Source: Methanolobus sp. WCC4
GTDB lineage: Archaea > Halobacteriota > Methanosarcinia > Methanosarcinales > Methanosarcinaceae
Reading direction: 5' to 3'
Assembly: GCF_038022665.1 (NCBI RefSeq)
Contig: NZ_CP150629.1
Span: forward strand, 1,718,480-1,782,479
DNA length: 64,000 nucleotides
This document shows, in pieces, positions 44,812 to 54,117 of this stretch (position 1 is its first letter; every line of letters starts with the position of its first letter). The position numbers and the translations under genes are program-made. Below the pieces are notes generated by a model. The model had not been told where the DNA came from. It did no database searches and saw only the letters and a program-made list of their open reading frames with translations.

Positions 44812-45972
44812 TTAATAATCTGTTCTAAATAATGTGTATTTTTTCGCTATAGTGAAAATTTTGTTCCTGAGAATGTCGAACGAATCTAGATAAACAGAAG
44901 ACTTCCCATCAAATAGTTGCTCTCGTATCTCTTTTCCAATAACATCATCGGTTTCAGGTCTCAATCTTATCACAGTTGAGCCGGGGTATATGTGCTTCAT
45001 ATGTGAGAACCCGTCGATATCCCCATCTGTTATGCCAATGATGGGTATGCTCAGCCGATAAAGTATATCGCCTGCAATCTCAGTAGTATCATCACCGATC
45101 GTCACTGCAGCCTGTGCACCTTCCACAAGTTCGAAAGATCTCTCGGCCTCATGGTCGATAATTACAACCTTTATCCTGCCATCAGCATCAGGATGATGGT
45201 CATCTTCATCTGATGTATGCTTAAAAGCAGTATCCTTATTGCGAACAGAGAACTGATTCCCTCTTAATGGTCCGCTCTTCACCCAGCAGGTACGCAGGTC
45301 GACAGGTACCCGCCTTTCATAACCATGCAGTTTCTCAAGACCATGTTCCTTGACCCTTGCACCTTCTATATCCGTGATGAAGCCGTCCTTACTTATTATA
45401 CGGATATCCTCCGACCTTGCGAATCCGACAATGATGCCGTTGATCATTATCTTCTCTCCCTGGTGCACTCCATAGACCTGTCGTATGACCCGGTGTCCAT
45501 GGTCCTCAACGCTTATTGGTGTCACAAGTTCAGGTATGTCCGTTATCTCAAGTTCAAGTTTGTCGGCAAGGGTCTTTGCAAATTCAAGGGAATCGGTGTT
45601 CCATGGGATTATCCTGCCATCAGGCATCCCGGGTCTTTCTATATGTATAAGTGGTTTCACAGTGCGGCTATGGATCCTTGAGATCACTATATTGGCAAAA
45701 AGGACTCCGTTCTCTGTGGTCTTTCCATGGTTCAGTAGTATTACAGCATCCTTTGTCCTGAAGAACTCCTCTATGCAAATACTTGGTTTCAGGTTTTTTC
45801 TTATGTCTATGACATCCTCGAGGTGGGCATCAAGAACAGCTGTCTTACCAATGGTGCCTGCCATTACAGAATCGACATTTCCGGATTCTTCAAGTATTCC
45901 AATGACCTTTTTTGCCATGCCTGAGTCCACGATCTCAGGGCCATGGACGACCACACCTATTTCCATATTCAA
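44812..45972 (-). CDS. DUF2117 family protein
   Basis: A 386-residue protein typical of methanogen DUF2117 proteins. It begins MEIGVVVHGPEIVDSG, continues with VMAGTIGKTAVLDAHLEDVID, and has a middle HGHRVIRQVYGVHQGEKIMINGIIVG segment and a C-terminal IIGITDGDIDGFSH...GSTVIRLRPETDD region. The N-terminal part looks like a Rossmann-like domain. Function is unknown. The start is TTG 45972 (AAGGA nine bases upstream) or ATG 45966. Confidence 0.82.
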   Translation of the reverse strand: MNMEIGVVVHGPEIVDSGMAKKVIGILEESGNVDSVMAGTIGKTAVLDAHLEDVIDIRKNLKPSICIEEFFRTKDAVILLNHGKTTENGVLFANIVISRIHSRTVKPLIHIERPGMPDGRIIPWNTDSLEFAKTLADKLELEITDIPELVTPISVEDHGHRVIRQVYGVHQGEKIMINGIIVGFARSEDIRIISKDGFITDIEGARVKEHGLEKLHGYERRVPVDLRTCWVKSGPLRGNQFSVRNKDTAFKHTSDEDDHHPDADGRIKVVIIDHEAERSFELVEGAQAAVTIGDDTTEIAGDILYRLSIPIIGITDGDIDGFSHMKHIYPGSTVIRLRPETDDVIGKEIREQLFDGKSSVYLDSFDILRNKIFTIAKKYTLFRTDY

Positions 45973-46038
45973 CTTTTAAGGTCCTTTTACAATTATATCT
46001 GCCGATAGACTATTATTTTGCAGATACAATTGAGCTGT

Positions 46039-46734
46039 ATGGAAAAGGTCGAACTGACATGGCTGGGTCATTCCTGTTTTCAGATAGAGTTCTCTGGGAT
46101 AACGGTCCTTATTGATCCGTTCATCACGGATAACCCGAAAGCAGAGGTCAAAGCCGATGAACTGGAACCGGATATTATCGCAGTCACACATGGGCACAGT
46201 GACCACTTCGGTGATACTGTAAGCATAGCGCAGAGGACGGGTTGTACTGTGGTCTGCATCCATGAGATCTCACAGTATCTCAGGCAGAAGGGAATAGTCA
46301 CTTCCGGTATGAATATCGGAGGGAATATAGAGGTTGACGGTATCCGTTTCATCATGACCGATGCCAGACATTCGTCTTCTATCGATGAATCAGGCTGGAG
46401 TTTTGATGGTGGCAGAGCAGCAGGGTTCATTGTGAAGGCAGGGGACATTTCCATCTATCATGCAGGAGATACCGGTCTTTTTGGTGATATGGAACTCATC
46501 TCCCGTCTTTATAGTCCTGATGTTGCCATACTTCCGATCGGTGGAAGATATACCATGGATGCAAAGGATGCCGCACTTGCGGTTCAGATGTTGCGCCCTA
46601 AGATCGCAATACCCATGCATTACAATACATTTGATGTGATAGCCCAGGACCCACATATTTTTGCAGAGTGTACAAAATCAGTGCCTGACACTAATGTAAT
46701 GATTCCGGAAATCGGGGACTCAATTATTTTATAA
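46039..46734 (+). CDS. UPF0173-type metal-dependent hydrolase
   Basis: About 231 residues of the metallo-beta-lactamase fold, UPF0173/YtkL type. WLGHSCFQIE near residue 6, IDPFITDNP near 22, VTHGHSDHFGD near 47 (metal ligands HxHxDH), YHAGDTGLFGDM near 143 and MHYNTFDV near 192 supply the dinuclear metal site. The substrate is unknown. It is divergent from the DUF2117 gene with a 66-base spacer. The ATG at 46039 is chosen over an upstream TTG at 46018. Confidence 0.9.
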   Translation: MEKVELTWLGHSCFQIEFSGITVLIDPFITDNPKAEVKADELEPDIIAVTHGHSDHFGDTVSIAQRTGCTVVCIHEISQYLRQKGIVTSGMNIGGNIEVDGIRFIMTDARHSSSIDESGWSFDGGRAAGFIVKAGDISIYHAGDTGLFGDMELISRLYSPDVAILPIGGRYTMDAKDAALAVQMLRPKIAIPMHYNTFDVIAQDPHIFAECTKSVPDTNVMIPEIGDSIIL

Positions 46735-47178
46735 GGATTCGTATATAAAATAATTTCATCTTTATTTATATACAACGGATAGGTTTATATTTGATTATGT
46801 CGAACTTATCATAGGCAAAAGTCGAGTTATAATTATTTATCACATATATCCCCTCTTAGTTCTCGTCATACGGCTTTTGCCAGCTCTTAATACATCTTAT
46901 AATTCATCGGTTTTGAGCTTTGCATCTATGTCCTTATTCCTGTTGTCCGAAGCCCGATATTATATAAAACTTTCTGTAATTATAACAAAATAATCTTATT
47001 GTTCATACTAATTTTTGTAGACACTTCCTTATTTTTATACCTGCTTACTTTTTTAATTAAGTGTGTAACTTAGTTTCTTATACCTTTTTATATTATGATG
47101 TTGTGTAGTCAGCAAAATAAATTGTAATTTAATAGTAGCTTTTTTATTGAAGAGTTTGCTATTCGTAAGGAGTCAGGC
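46735..47178. other. Long AT-rich intergenic region
   Basis: No gene is supported. It contains several TATA-like tracts (for example ggtttatatttga near 46792) and one widely spaced eight-base inverted repeat, GGCAAAAG (46814-46821) and CTTTTGCC (46874-46881). It may hold a long leader for the kinase at 47179, whose ribosome binding site AAGGAG is strong. Confidence 0.5.
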
Positions 47179-48480
47179 ATGGAACACAGATCTTATGATA
47201 TATTCAACGTCAATGAACTTCATGAGATACTGGACCGTTTCGATGGCGGTTTTGATCTGCCTTTCTCTTTTGTGGATCCGAATGGTGATGTATTCACATC
47301 GTCCGGATGGAGTGATATGGTCTCTATATTCCATTGTATTGAACGGATGAGAAAGGATACCAGTCTTAATGTCCATGCACGAAGCGCTCATTTCCCCGAG
47401 TATGGAAATGAATGCTCTGCATTCGAATTTAAAAATGGGCTTGTTGCTGCTGACCTTTTTCTTCCTGTTGAAGGCTCATATTTAACTGCAAGATTTGTAT
47501 TCTTCTCTTTTGAGAATTCTGAGGAATGGTCATCGTTCACTCCGGATGAAATGATCCCTGTCACCCCTGATGTCTTTAATTATTCTTCTGAAAGGATACC
47601 CTGTTTCAGTAAAGATGATGCCAGTAAGAAGATAGGTCTTTTCAGGTGTCTTGCTGAACTCCTGATACATATGGGTTCACAGGATAGGAAACTGAATGAA
47701 CAGGAGGCTCGCATGATCCTCTATGAAAAAGAGCTTGCTTCAAATAAGGAAGAAATGATGTCCCTTGAGAAGATGAAGGCCGATATTCTGTCAAGGTTCA
47801 GTCATGAGCTTAAAACCCCTCTGTCTATAATTAAAGGCTACAATGAACTTCTTTATGATGGATGTCTGGGTCAGACAACGGAGTCTCAGAAAAATGCCCT
47901 TGATACTTCGATCTTCAATATCAACAAGCTTGAAAGGATAATTGATTCACTTGTGTATGTCGGAATGGAACATTCCGATGGGCATTTCTATGAATACAAT
48001 CCACTTAATATACTGGATGTTATTGAGGCAGCCAGTGTGAATATGGAAAGGTCGCTTGCGATAATGGATCAGATCCTTGAGATCGATGTCCCGGAGATCG
48101 TTCCTTTCATACACGGAGATAGTAAGAAATTATTACAGGCGCTGGTCCATTTGCTTGATAACGCTATCAAATTCTCTCCTGCGGGAAGTACTATCACGAT
48201 CTCTGTGGCCGAATCAGATGACCGTTTATTGTTGAGTGTTCAGGACAGGGGTATAGGAATATTCGAGGACAAGATATGCCACATATTCGATGATTTCTAT
48301 CAGGGAGATGGTACCCTTACAAGGAAATATCCCGGTGTTGGTCTCGGACTAAATATCTGCCAGCGTATCATCCAGCGTCATGATGGTAATATCCGTGTTG
48401 AGAGCAAGGTGGACGAAGGCTCGACGTTCCACATCGACCTGCCGATAAAAGAGCGTCTAACTGATAGTATGTACTCCTGA
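47179..48480 (+). CDS. PocR-domain sensor histidine kinase
   Basis: A 433-residue soluble kinase. Residues 10-165 resemble the PocR ligand-binding domain (DLPFSFVDPNGDVFTSSGWSDMVSIFHCIE, then YLTARFVFFSFE), which is common in methanogen and bacterial sensors. A coiled linker leads to HisKA FSHELKTPLSIIKGYNELL (His near residue 212). HLLDNAIKFSP, DRGIGI and GVGLGL complete the ATPase. The core is of a different subtype from the other three kinases here (HELKTPLSI in place of HELRTPLNS). No response regulator gene is adjacent. Confidence 0.85.
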   Translation: MEHRSYDIFNVNELHEILDRFDGGFDLPFSFVDPNGDVFTSSGWSDMVSIFHCIERMRKDTSLNVHARSAHFPEYGNECSAFEFKNGLVAADLFLPVEGSYLTARFVFFSFENSEEWSSFTPDEMIPVTPDVFNYSSERIPCFSKDDASKKIGLFRCLAELLIHMGSQDRKLNEQEARMILYEKELASNKEEMMSLEKMKADILSRFSHELKTPLSIIKGYNELLYDGCLGQTTESQKNALDTSIFNINKLERIIDSLVYVGMEHSDGHFYEYNPLNILDVIEAASVNMERSLAIMDQILEIDVPEIVPFIHGDSKKLLQALVHLLDNAIKFSPAGSTITISVAESDDRLLLSVQDRGIGIFEDKICHIFDDFYQGDGTLTRKYPGVGLGLNICQRIIQRHDGNIRVESKVDEGSTFHIDLPIKERLTDSMYS

Positions 48481-48512
48481 TCTCCCGGTATAAATGGAGT
48501 ACCTCAAAAGCA

Positions 48513-48543
48513 AAAAAATAGTTTCCGGGTATCGGATACCCGG
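48513..48543 (-). terminator. Terminator of symporter operon 1
   Basis: CCGGGTAT (48525-48532) pairs with ATACCCGG (48536-48543) over a three-base loop. On the minus strand it is followed by AAACTATTTTTTT. It lies between convergent genes and may serve both. Confidence 0.7.
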
Positions 48544-48566
48544 TTGTTCTAAAGTAAATATATTAC

Positions 48567-50153
48567 CTATTTCTTGAAACAGACATCAAGGTGTTCCTGA
48601 GGCGTTGGTTTCGTTGCAAGACTTACGACTATGGCAACCACGAATGCAAGTGGTGTGGCTACAAGTATCGGGTCCACAACGGTCCAGGTTCCTGTGAGGA
48701 TGGTGTCAACACCAAAGATCGCCTTGCTTATTCCAAGTGGTACAGCTTCTGATTTGTGTACGAATGCAAGCCAGAACAGACTGCTGAATGTCCCGACAAG
48801 AAGACTTGCGATAGCACCTTCCTTTGTCATGCGTTTCCAGAACAGTGCACCGGTGTACATTGGCAGGAATGCTGCTGCACAGAGTCCGAAGAAGATCGCT
48901 GTTGCACGGGCAATGATACTGATAGGCAGTATGTACGCCAGTATTACACTTGCAAGGATGGTGAATGCGATAGCCGCTCTGGTAATGTTGATGGTCTGTC
49001 CGAGTTCTCCCTTCTTGATGAACTCACGATATAGATCGTGGCCTATGGATGTTCCCATTGTGTGGAACTGGGAGCTCAGGGTCGACATAGCTGCTGCAAG
49101 CAGTGTCAGCATGAACAGGATGACAAAGGTCTCAGGCATGGCGCTGTTGATGAACTCAGGCATGATAAGGTCGGTATTTCCTCCTGCAACCACGACTGAT
49201 ATCTGGCCCAGTGTTTCGTAGAAGTATGCGTTTGAGAGTGCACCTACCGTGAAGGCAACTCCTGTCATCATGAGGATGAATGGTCCGCCGACAAGTACTG
49301 CCCTGTTGAGTGCTGTGTCGTTCTTTACTGTCATGAACCTGACAGCAAGCTGAGGCTGAGCGACAACTCCTATTCCCACACCAAGGACCAGCGTTGATAC
49401 CAGTGTCCACCATATGGGTGAGCCGAATGCAGGCATGGATGTCCAGCCCATATGTCCTCCAGCTACAAGACTATCCGGTACAAGGTCGTTCATGGCTGTG
49501 AGTGCCGAGTGGGCGGCGGAAACTCCTCCAAGTTTGATATAGGTGAACACGAGCAGGAAAGCCATTCCAATGAACATGAGGGTTCCTTGCAGAGCGTCAG
49601 TGTACATAACAGCGATAAGTCCGCCTGTGATAACATAAGCGGCTACAATAACTGTGAGAATAAGAACTGCAATGTCATAGTTTATATTGAGGGTAGATTC
49701 AAGGAACCTTGCTCCTCCGATAAGTACGATACCTGCATAAAGTGGCATGAATATGCCTATGAGTGCTCCTGAGAATCCCTGTATGAACCTTGACTGGAAA
49801 CGCCTTCCAAGTAGTTCAGGGAATGTGACGGCATTTAGGTTAAGTCCCATACGGCGTGTCTTTGAACCGAATAAGACGAATGCGATGAATATCCCTACGA
49901 AGATGTTCATGAATGCAAGCCATAAAAGTCCCATACCAAGGGCACCGGCAGCACCGCCAAAACCGATTATGGCTGAGGTACTGATGAAGGTCGCACCGTA
50001 GGACAGTGCAAGGATATAAGGATGTATCTGCCTTCCGGCTACCATGTAGTCTTCGGTCTGTTTGGTTTTCTTGTATCCGAGCCATCCGAGATAGAAGATA
50101 ACCATGAGATACACAAGTATTATTACTCCAAGAACAGGTGTGCTCAGTGCCAT
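48567..50153 (-). CDS. Sodium:solute symporter, copy 1
   Basis: A 528-residue SSF-family permease with about 13 membrane helices. YMVAGRQIHPYILALSYGATFISTSAIIGFGG near the N-terminus and GRRFQSRFIQGFSG in the middle are typical, as is the MSTLSSQFHTMGTSIGHDLYRE segment near 355. The family takes up acetate, other organic acids, amino acids or osmolytes with Na+. The substrate cannot be read from sequence. It is coupled to a tiny upstream membrane-peptide gene (TGATG) and has a close paralogue at 51119-52708. Confidence 0.92.
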   Translation of the reverse strand: MALSTPVLGVIILVYLMVIFYLGWLGYKKTKQTEDYMVAGRQIHPYILALSYGATFISTSAIIGFGGAAGALGMGLLWLAFMNIFVGIFIAFVLFGSKTRRMGLNLNAVTFPELLGRRFQSRFIQGFSGALIGIFMPLYAGIVLIGGARFLESTLNINYDIAVLILTVIVAAYVITGGLIAVMYTDALQGTLMFIGMAFLLVFTYIKLGGVSAAHSALTAMNDLVPDSLVAGGHMGWTSMPAFGSPIWWTLVSTLVLGVGIGVVAQPQLAVRFMTVKNDTALNRAVLVGGPFILMMTGVAFTVGALSNAYFYETLGQISVVVAGGNTDLIMPEFINSAMPETFVILFMLTLLAAAMSTLSSQFHTMGTSIGHDLYREFIKKGELGQTINITRAAIAFTILASVILAYILPISIIARATAIFFGLCAAAFLPMYTGALFWKRMTKEGAIASLLVGTFSSLFWLAFVHKSEAVPLGISKAIFGVDTILTGTWTVVDPILVATPLAFVVAIVVSLATKPTPQEHLDVCFKK

Positions 50154-50278
50154 CAGTCCATCTCCTCTCCGTCGGAGTCACCGTTCCATTTAAGGGCTCC
50201 ATATATTATGCAGCCAATGGCGCTTACGAAACACAGGATGTAAGCCAGCCATATCTGCGGGTCATCTATTCCAAGCAT
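50153..50278 (-). CDS. Symporter small accessory protein, copy 1
   Basis: A 41-residue single-span membrane peptide: MLGIDDPQIWLAYILCFVSA, continuing with a IGCIIYGALKW helix end and an acidic tail (NGDSDGEEMD). A strong ribosome binding site (GGAAGGAG) precedes the ATG at 50278, and its stop overlaps the symporter start by one base. It matches the small accessory proteins seen with archaeal and bacterial SSF symporters, probably a stabilising subunit. Its paralogue is at 52708-52824. Confidence 0.88.
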   Translation of the reverse strand: MLGIDDPQIWLAYILCFVSAIGCIIYGALKWNGDSDGEEMD

Positions 50279-50321
50279 GTTTTCTCCTTCCTTTCAATCT
50301 TTACAATAAATAATGATAAAA

Positions 50322-50361
50322 GCTAACATGTCATTTGTTAGCATAACACTCTATTTAAAGT
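50322..50361 (-). promoter_or_regulatory. Promoter and palindrome of symporter operon 1
   Basis: GCTAACA (50322-50328) and TGTTAGC (50336-50342) form an operator-like palindrome. On the minus strand TTTAAATAG (about 50350-50358) is the probable TATA box, so initiation would fall within the palindrome. The paralogous operon has only a CTAACA half-site at the corresponding place (near 52855). Confidence 0.5.
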
Positions 50362-50473
50362 TTAGTAAATAAAACTGCATGCCTGTGGCTGGTATGTTGC
50401 CGGGGCTATTAAAAAAGGACAGTGTGTTTAAGTATCTATCAAAAAAATAAGACCAGTAAATGTTAGTTTCCCT

Positions 50474-50962
50474 TCATTTTACCGGCATGCATATATCGAC
50501 TATATGATGCTTTAGAGGATGTTCCTCCGGATCATTCAAGTATACCTCATAACTTGCCCGAGACAGGTCCATCTCAAGTTTACTCTGCAGCACCCAGTCA
50601 ACAACTTTCTCCCATACAGGGCCATACTCCTCAGCTCCCGTAAGTTCAGCACGCATTGTCACATACTTTCCACCGGGAAGCATTTTCTTTTTGATCTCTC
50701 CTTCAACTTCAACGTCATCTCCAATGGTCATGCATGCGTCCAGCTTCAACTCTTCAGGAGGTGTAACGCCCGGGTCATCATAATAGGCAGACATCCAGAG
50801 TGTATCCGGTCCCATCAATTGTTTTGGCCCTGCCCAGTTACCAAGTTTGCCAAACAGACCCGCAAACACTTCTGCATTTCCTATGTAGTTCCCGACAAAT
50901 GATACATAGGCCACTGTTCGTTCTTCTAAATCCGTTATCGAAGGTTCTTTAATGATCTCCAC
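50474..50962 (-). CDS. GyrI-like small-molecule-binding protein
   Basis: About 162 residues of the GyrI/AraC effector-binding fold: ERTVAYVSFVGNYIGNAEVFAGLFGKLGNWAG near 15-45, a YYDDPGVTPPEELKLDACMTI block near 65, LPGGKYVTMRAELTGAEEYGPVWEKVVDWV near 100, and YEVYLNDPEEHPLKHHIVDICMPV at the end. All characteristic strands are present. Such proteins bind hydrophobic ligands or DNA gyrase inhibitors. GTG 50962 fits a GGTGATAG site; the frame opens at 50974. It lies between the two symporter operons. Confidence 0.88.
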   Translation of the reverse strand: MEIIKEPSITDLEERTVAYVSFVGNYIGNAEVFAGLFGKLGNWAGPKQLMGPDTLWMSAYYDDPGVTPPEELKLDACMTIGDDVEVEGEIKKKMLPGGKYVTMRAELTGAEEYGPVWEKVVDWVLQSKLEMDLSRASYEVYLNDPEEHPLKHHIVDICMPVK

Positions 50963-51060
50963 ACCTATCACCAATATTTATTCTCAAATCCTTTTTTGTC
51001 GTGTTTAGTATAAAGGTTCGTGGTATGTTGGGTGAAAGTAATGGGTATTTCTGATGAGAA

Positions 51061-51100
51061 AATAAAAAACCGGTCAATTGGTCTAAGTTGCCAATGACCG
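51061..51100 (-). terminator. Terminator of symporter operon 2
   Basis: CGGTCA-A-TTGG (51071-51081) pairs with CCAATGACCG (51091-51100), leaving one bulged base, and is followed on the minus strand by TTTTTTATT. It lies 19 bases past the symporter stop. Confidence 0.65.
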
Positions 51101-51118
51101 CTTCGAAAAGAATAGATA

Positions 51119-52708
51119 TCAATTTCTCTTAAAACACTGTTCTATATGCTCCTTTGAAGCAGGTTCTGTCATCAGGCTCACGACTATCGCCACTACAAAT
51201 GCAATTGGTGTAGCTACAAGTATCGGGTCCACGACGGTCCATGTTCCTGTGAGCAGGGTATCGACACCGAAGAGTGCCTGGCTGATTCCCAGTGCAGTTG
51301 CTTCCTTTGCATGAACGAATGTGAGCCAGAACAGACTTGCGAAGGTTCCAACTATCAAGCTTGCAGTTGCTCCCTGCCTTGTCATGCGTTTCCAGAAGAT
51401 AGCTCCGGTGTACATTGGGAGGAATGCTGCTGCACAGAGTCCAAAGAATATCGCTGTTGCCCTTGCGATGATACCTGGCGGGAGAATATATGCCAGGACC
51501 ACGCTTATCATGATAGTTGTTGCGATACCTGCCCTTGTGACACTGATCGTCTGTCCTATCTTTCCATTCATGACTCCCTGGCGGTAGAAGTCATGTCCAA
51601 AGGCGGTACCCATAGCATGGAACTGTGAGCTGAGCGTTGACATGGCTGCTGCCAGTAGTGTTAGCAGGAAGAACACAACGAAGTAATCCGGCATTGCACT
51701 GTTTATGTACTCGGGCATGATCTTGTCTATATTTCCACCTGCAACATCAAGGGAGATCATTCCCTGAGTGTCGAAGAAATAGACATTTGACAACGCACCT
51801 ACGAGATATGCAACACCTGCCATCATGAAGATGAAAGGACCGCCTGAGAGAACCGCTCTCTTCAATGAGCGTGTGTTCTTCACTGTCATGAAGCGCACTG
51901 CAAGCTGTGGCTGTGCAAGAACCCCTACGCCAACTCCCAGTATTATAGTAGATACGAGCGTCCACCATACTGGTGAGCCGAATGCCGGCATTGTTGTCCA
52001 TCCGGTATGTCCGATAGCTGCAAAGTTATCCGGGACAAGATATGCCATATTTGTGAGTGCCTGGTGGGCTTCTGTGACACCGCCAAGCTTTGAGTATGTC
52101 AGTACAAGAAGAATGCCCATTCCGATGAACATCAGTACTCCCTGCAATGCGTCAGTGTACATGACTGCAATAAGTCCGCCTGTTATCACATAGGCTGCAA
52201 CTATCACTGCAAGTATGAGGATAGCGATATTGTATTCGATGTTCAGGGCTGTTTCCATGAAACGAGCTCCCCCTATCAGGACACTGCCTGCATAGAGTGG
52301 CATGAAAATGGTTATCAAAGCACCTGAGAATCCCTGAATGAACCTTGACTGGAACCTCCTTCCTATCAGTTCCGGGAATGTCACAGCCTTGAGGTTCACG
52401 CCCATACGCCTCGTCCTTGAACCAAATATGACAAAAGCGATGAAGATGCCTACAGCGATGTTCATGAATACGAGCCACAGTATCCCGAGACCAAAGGCCC
52501 CGGCATATCCTCCGAACCCGATGATCGCTGATGTACTGATAAATGCCGCACCATAGGAGAAGGCAAGTACGAAAGGATTGACCTTCCTTCCAGCCAGCAT
52601 ATAATCGTCATTATCCTTTGTCTGTTTATATCCCAGCCAGCCCAGGTAGAAGACCACCATCATATATGCCAGGACAGATATTCCAAGAAGTGGGGTGCTG
52701 ACTGCCAT
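51119..52708 (-). CDS. Sodium:solute symporter, copy 2
   Basis: A 529-residue SSF permease very similar over its whole length to 48567-50153, with the same YMLAGRKVNPFVLAFSYGAAFISTSAIIGFGG and MSTLSSQFHAMGTAFGHDFYR segments. The two copies differ mainly in loops and at the C-terminus (EHIEQCFKRN against EHLDVCFKK). Divergence between copies suggests different affinity or substrate. It is coupled to its own small accessory peptide by a one-base overlap. Confidence 0.92.
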   Translation of the reverse strand: MAVSTPLLGISVLAYMMVVFYLGWLGYKQTKDNDDYMLAGRKVNPFVLAFSYGAAFISTSAIIGFGGYAGAFGLGILWLVFMNIAVGIFIAFVIFGSRTRRMGVNLKAVTFPELIGRRFQSRFIQGFSGALITIFMPLYAGSVLIGGARFMETALNIEYNIAILILAVIVAAYVITGGLIAVMYTDALQGVLMFIGMGILLVLTYSKLGGVTEAHQALTNMAYLVPDNFAAIGHTGWTTMPAFGSPVWWTLVSTIILGVGVGVLAQPQLAVRFMTVKNTRSLKRAVLSGGPFIFMMAGVAYLVGALSNVYFFDTQGMISLDVAGGNIDKIMPEYINSAMPDYFVVFFLLTLLAAAMSTLSSQFHAMGTAFGHDFYRQGVMNGKIGQTISVTRAGIATTIMISVVLAYILPPGIIARATAIFFGLCAAAFLPMYTGAIFWKRMTRQGATASLIVGTFASLFWLTFVHAKEATALGISQALFGVDTLLTGTWTVVDPILVATPIAFVVAIVVSLMTEPASKEHIEQCFKRN

Positions 52709-52824
52709 CAGACATCCTCCTCGTCATCGTTCCAGTGTATAATGCCGTAGATGATACATCCTATGGCACTTACAAAACATAACACGTAAGCGACCCATAT
52801 CTGTGGGTCTGTAATACCTAACAT
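52708..52824 (-). CDS. Symporter small accessory protein, copy 2
   Basis: A 38-residue paralogue of the peptide at 50153-50278: MLGITDPQIWVAYVLCFVSA, then an IGCIIYGIIHW helix end and a DDEEDV tail. The shared core DPQIW.AY.LCFVSAIGCIIYG is almost unchanged between copies, which implies strong constraint. The ribosome binding site is GAGAGGAAG. Confidence 0.88.
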   Translation of the reverse strand: MLGITDPQIWVAYVLCFVSAIGCIIYGIIHWNDDEEDV

Positions 52825-53121
52825 TTCTTCCTCTCCAGTAATTGATAAAGCCATCTGTTAGTTCAGTTCATAGATTAACTTTTCGATATTATTAAGGATC
52901 AGAAGCTTACTCTGGCTGCCATAAGTTATAAATAAAACAAATTCATAGTAGATTTAGTGTTAAAAACAATATATGTTTGTAACACTAATGTGCGAACGAA
53001 AAAGATAGGTAATTATCCAGACAGTTTACCACTCTGGAAAAGAGGACACAGCACATCTATTTTTATCGCGGGTGCGGACACACCCGCTCCTCCACTTTAT
53101 TATCGTCTTTTGTTCAGATAT

Positions 53122-53985
53122 TCAGTTAGGTCTTGCTGTTATGAAGACCGCACGGCTTATCTGCTGTGTCTCCACAGAGAATCCGGCATTCTCGAAGTGG
53201 TCTATCCAGTCCTGAATACCTCTTTCGATCCCATGATTGTGGTCAAGTGGTTCGACCGCAAGGACCTTCCCTGTGCCAGGTATCATTCTTCTGGCTTCTG
53301 AGAGTGCCTTTGGTATGTCATCAAGGTGATGTAGCATGAAGAAACATGTCACTGTATCAAAGCTCTCATCTTCGAAAGGCAGTTCATAGATGCTTGCAGC
53401 CTTGAACGATGTGTTCTCTATATCATAGGATATCGCATTCAATCGGCATTGCTCCATTGTCCTTTCAAGAAGGTCGATGCCCGTTACCTTTGCTTCCGGA
53501 TTCATCCTTGCCATCTGTAGTGTCAGGCTGCCAACCCCGCATCCTGCATCGAGTATGGTACTGCCGTCTACATGTGGTAGTGCTACATCCATTGTCTGCT
53601 TCTTGAGGATCTCCATTCCGGCAGGAGGGAACTCAGCTTCTTTGCTGTCAAAGGATGTGTAAGGCATTACACCATAGACAGGTGCCCTGTTCTTTGCAAA
53701 GAGTCCCTTGAAGTAGATCTTGTTACCGTCGACCTTTATCAGTTCGACCACGGAGACACCTGTGTGCCTGCAGAACCTTTTGTTCCATTCATCTCTCTTC
53801 TCAGGGAATTCCATTTCCAGTGGGTCATGGACCACGATGTAATGTGAGTATTCCTCGAAAAGAAGTTCTTTGGGATCGACCTCATCAAGCTCGACTATGC
53901 TCACACTCTCCTTCCAGAGTGCAAGGAGCTGCATGGTCTCTTCATCTGCAAAATTGGATACCTTTCCGATGGGTTTGAATGACAT
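53122..53985 (-). CDS. SAM-dependent methyltransferase with N-terminal domain
   Basis: A 287-residue protein. The first 120 residues form a distinct unrecognised domain (MSFKPIGKVSNFADEETMQLL...). The class I methyltransferase fold follows: ILDAGCGVGSLTLQMA near residue 140 (SAM-binding motif I), VTGIDLLERTMEQC (motif II, acidic residue), FEDESFDTVTCFFMLHHLDD (post II and III), and GTGKVLAVEPLDH. It is related to UbiE/Methyltransf_11-type enzymes. The substrate is unknown. It is divergent from the permease operon. Confidence 0.88.
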   Translation of the reverse strand: MSFKPIGKVSNFADEETMQLLALWKESVSIVELDEVDPKELLFEEYSHYIVVHDPLEMEFPEKRDEWNKRFCRHTGVSVVELIKVDGNKIYFKGLFAKNRAPVYGVMPYTSFDSKEAEFPPAGMEILKKQTMDVALPHVDGSTILDAGCGVGSLTLQMARMNPEAKVTGIDLLERTMEQCRLNAISYDIENTSFKAASIYELPFEDESFDTVTCFFMLHHLDDIPKALSEARRMIPGTGKVLAVEPLDHNHGIERGIQDWIDHFENAGFSVETQQISRAVFITARPN

Positions 53986-54060
53986 ACGCTGAAAATTGTA
54001 CTTTTCAGATAAACCTTTACTGGTTTACTGCTGTTACAACGATAATTTAGAAGCACCGTA

Positions 54061-54115
54061 TTTCAAAATCATTTGAAACCATAATGTATATATAGCATTT
54101 CAACATATTTTGAAA
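54061..54115 (+). promoter_or_regulatory. Permease operon promoter with two palindromic operators
   Basis: Palindrome 1 is TTTCAAAATCATTTGAAA (54061-54078) and palindrome 2 is TTTCAACATATTTTGAAA (54098-54115). Both fit TTTCAA-N6-TTGAAA. The TATA box GTATATATAG (54086-54095) lies between them. Predicted initiation is near 54117, at the ATG (54118), so the message is probably leaderless. One site covers the BRE side and the other the start site, 37 bases apart, which is a classic repression layout. ArsR-family repressors use palindromes of this kind; none is encoded in the window. Confidence 0.75.
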
Positions 54116-54117
54116 CA

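Noticed and set aside
53068-53087. GCGGGTG/CACCCGC hairpin
   Set aside because: A clean seven-base-pair stem, but no T-run follows on either strand, so I did not call it a terminator. It may have another role.
52957-53301. 114-codon plus-strand frame
   Set aside because: It overlaps the 3' end of the methyltransferase gene, has no ribosome binding site and has unlikely composition.
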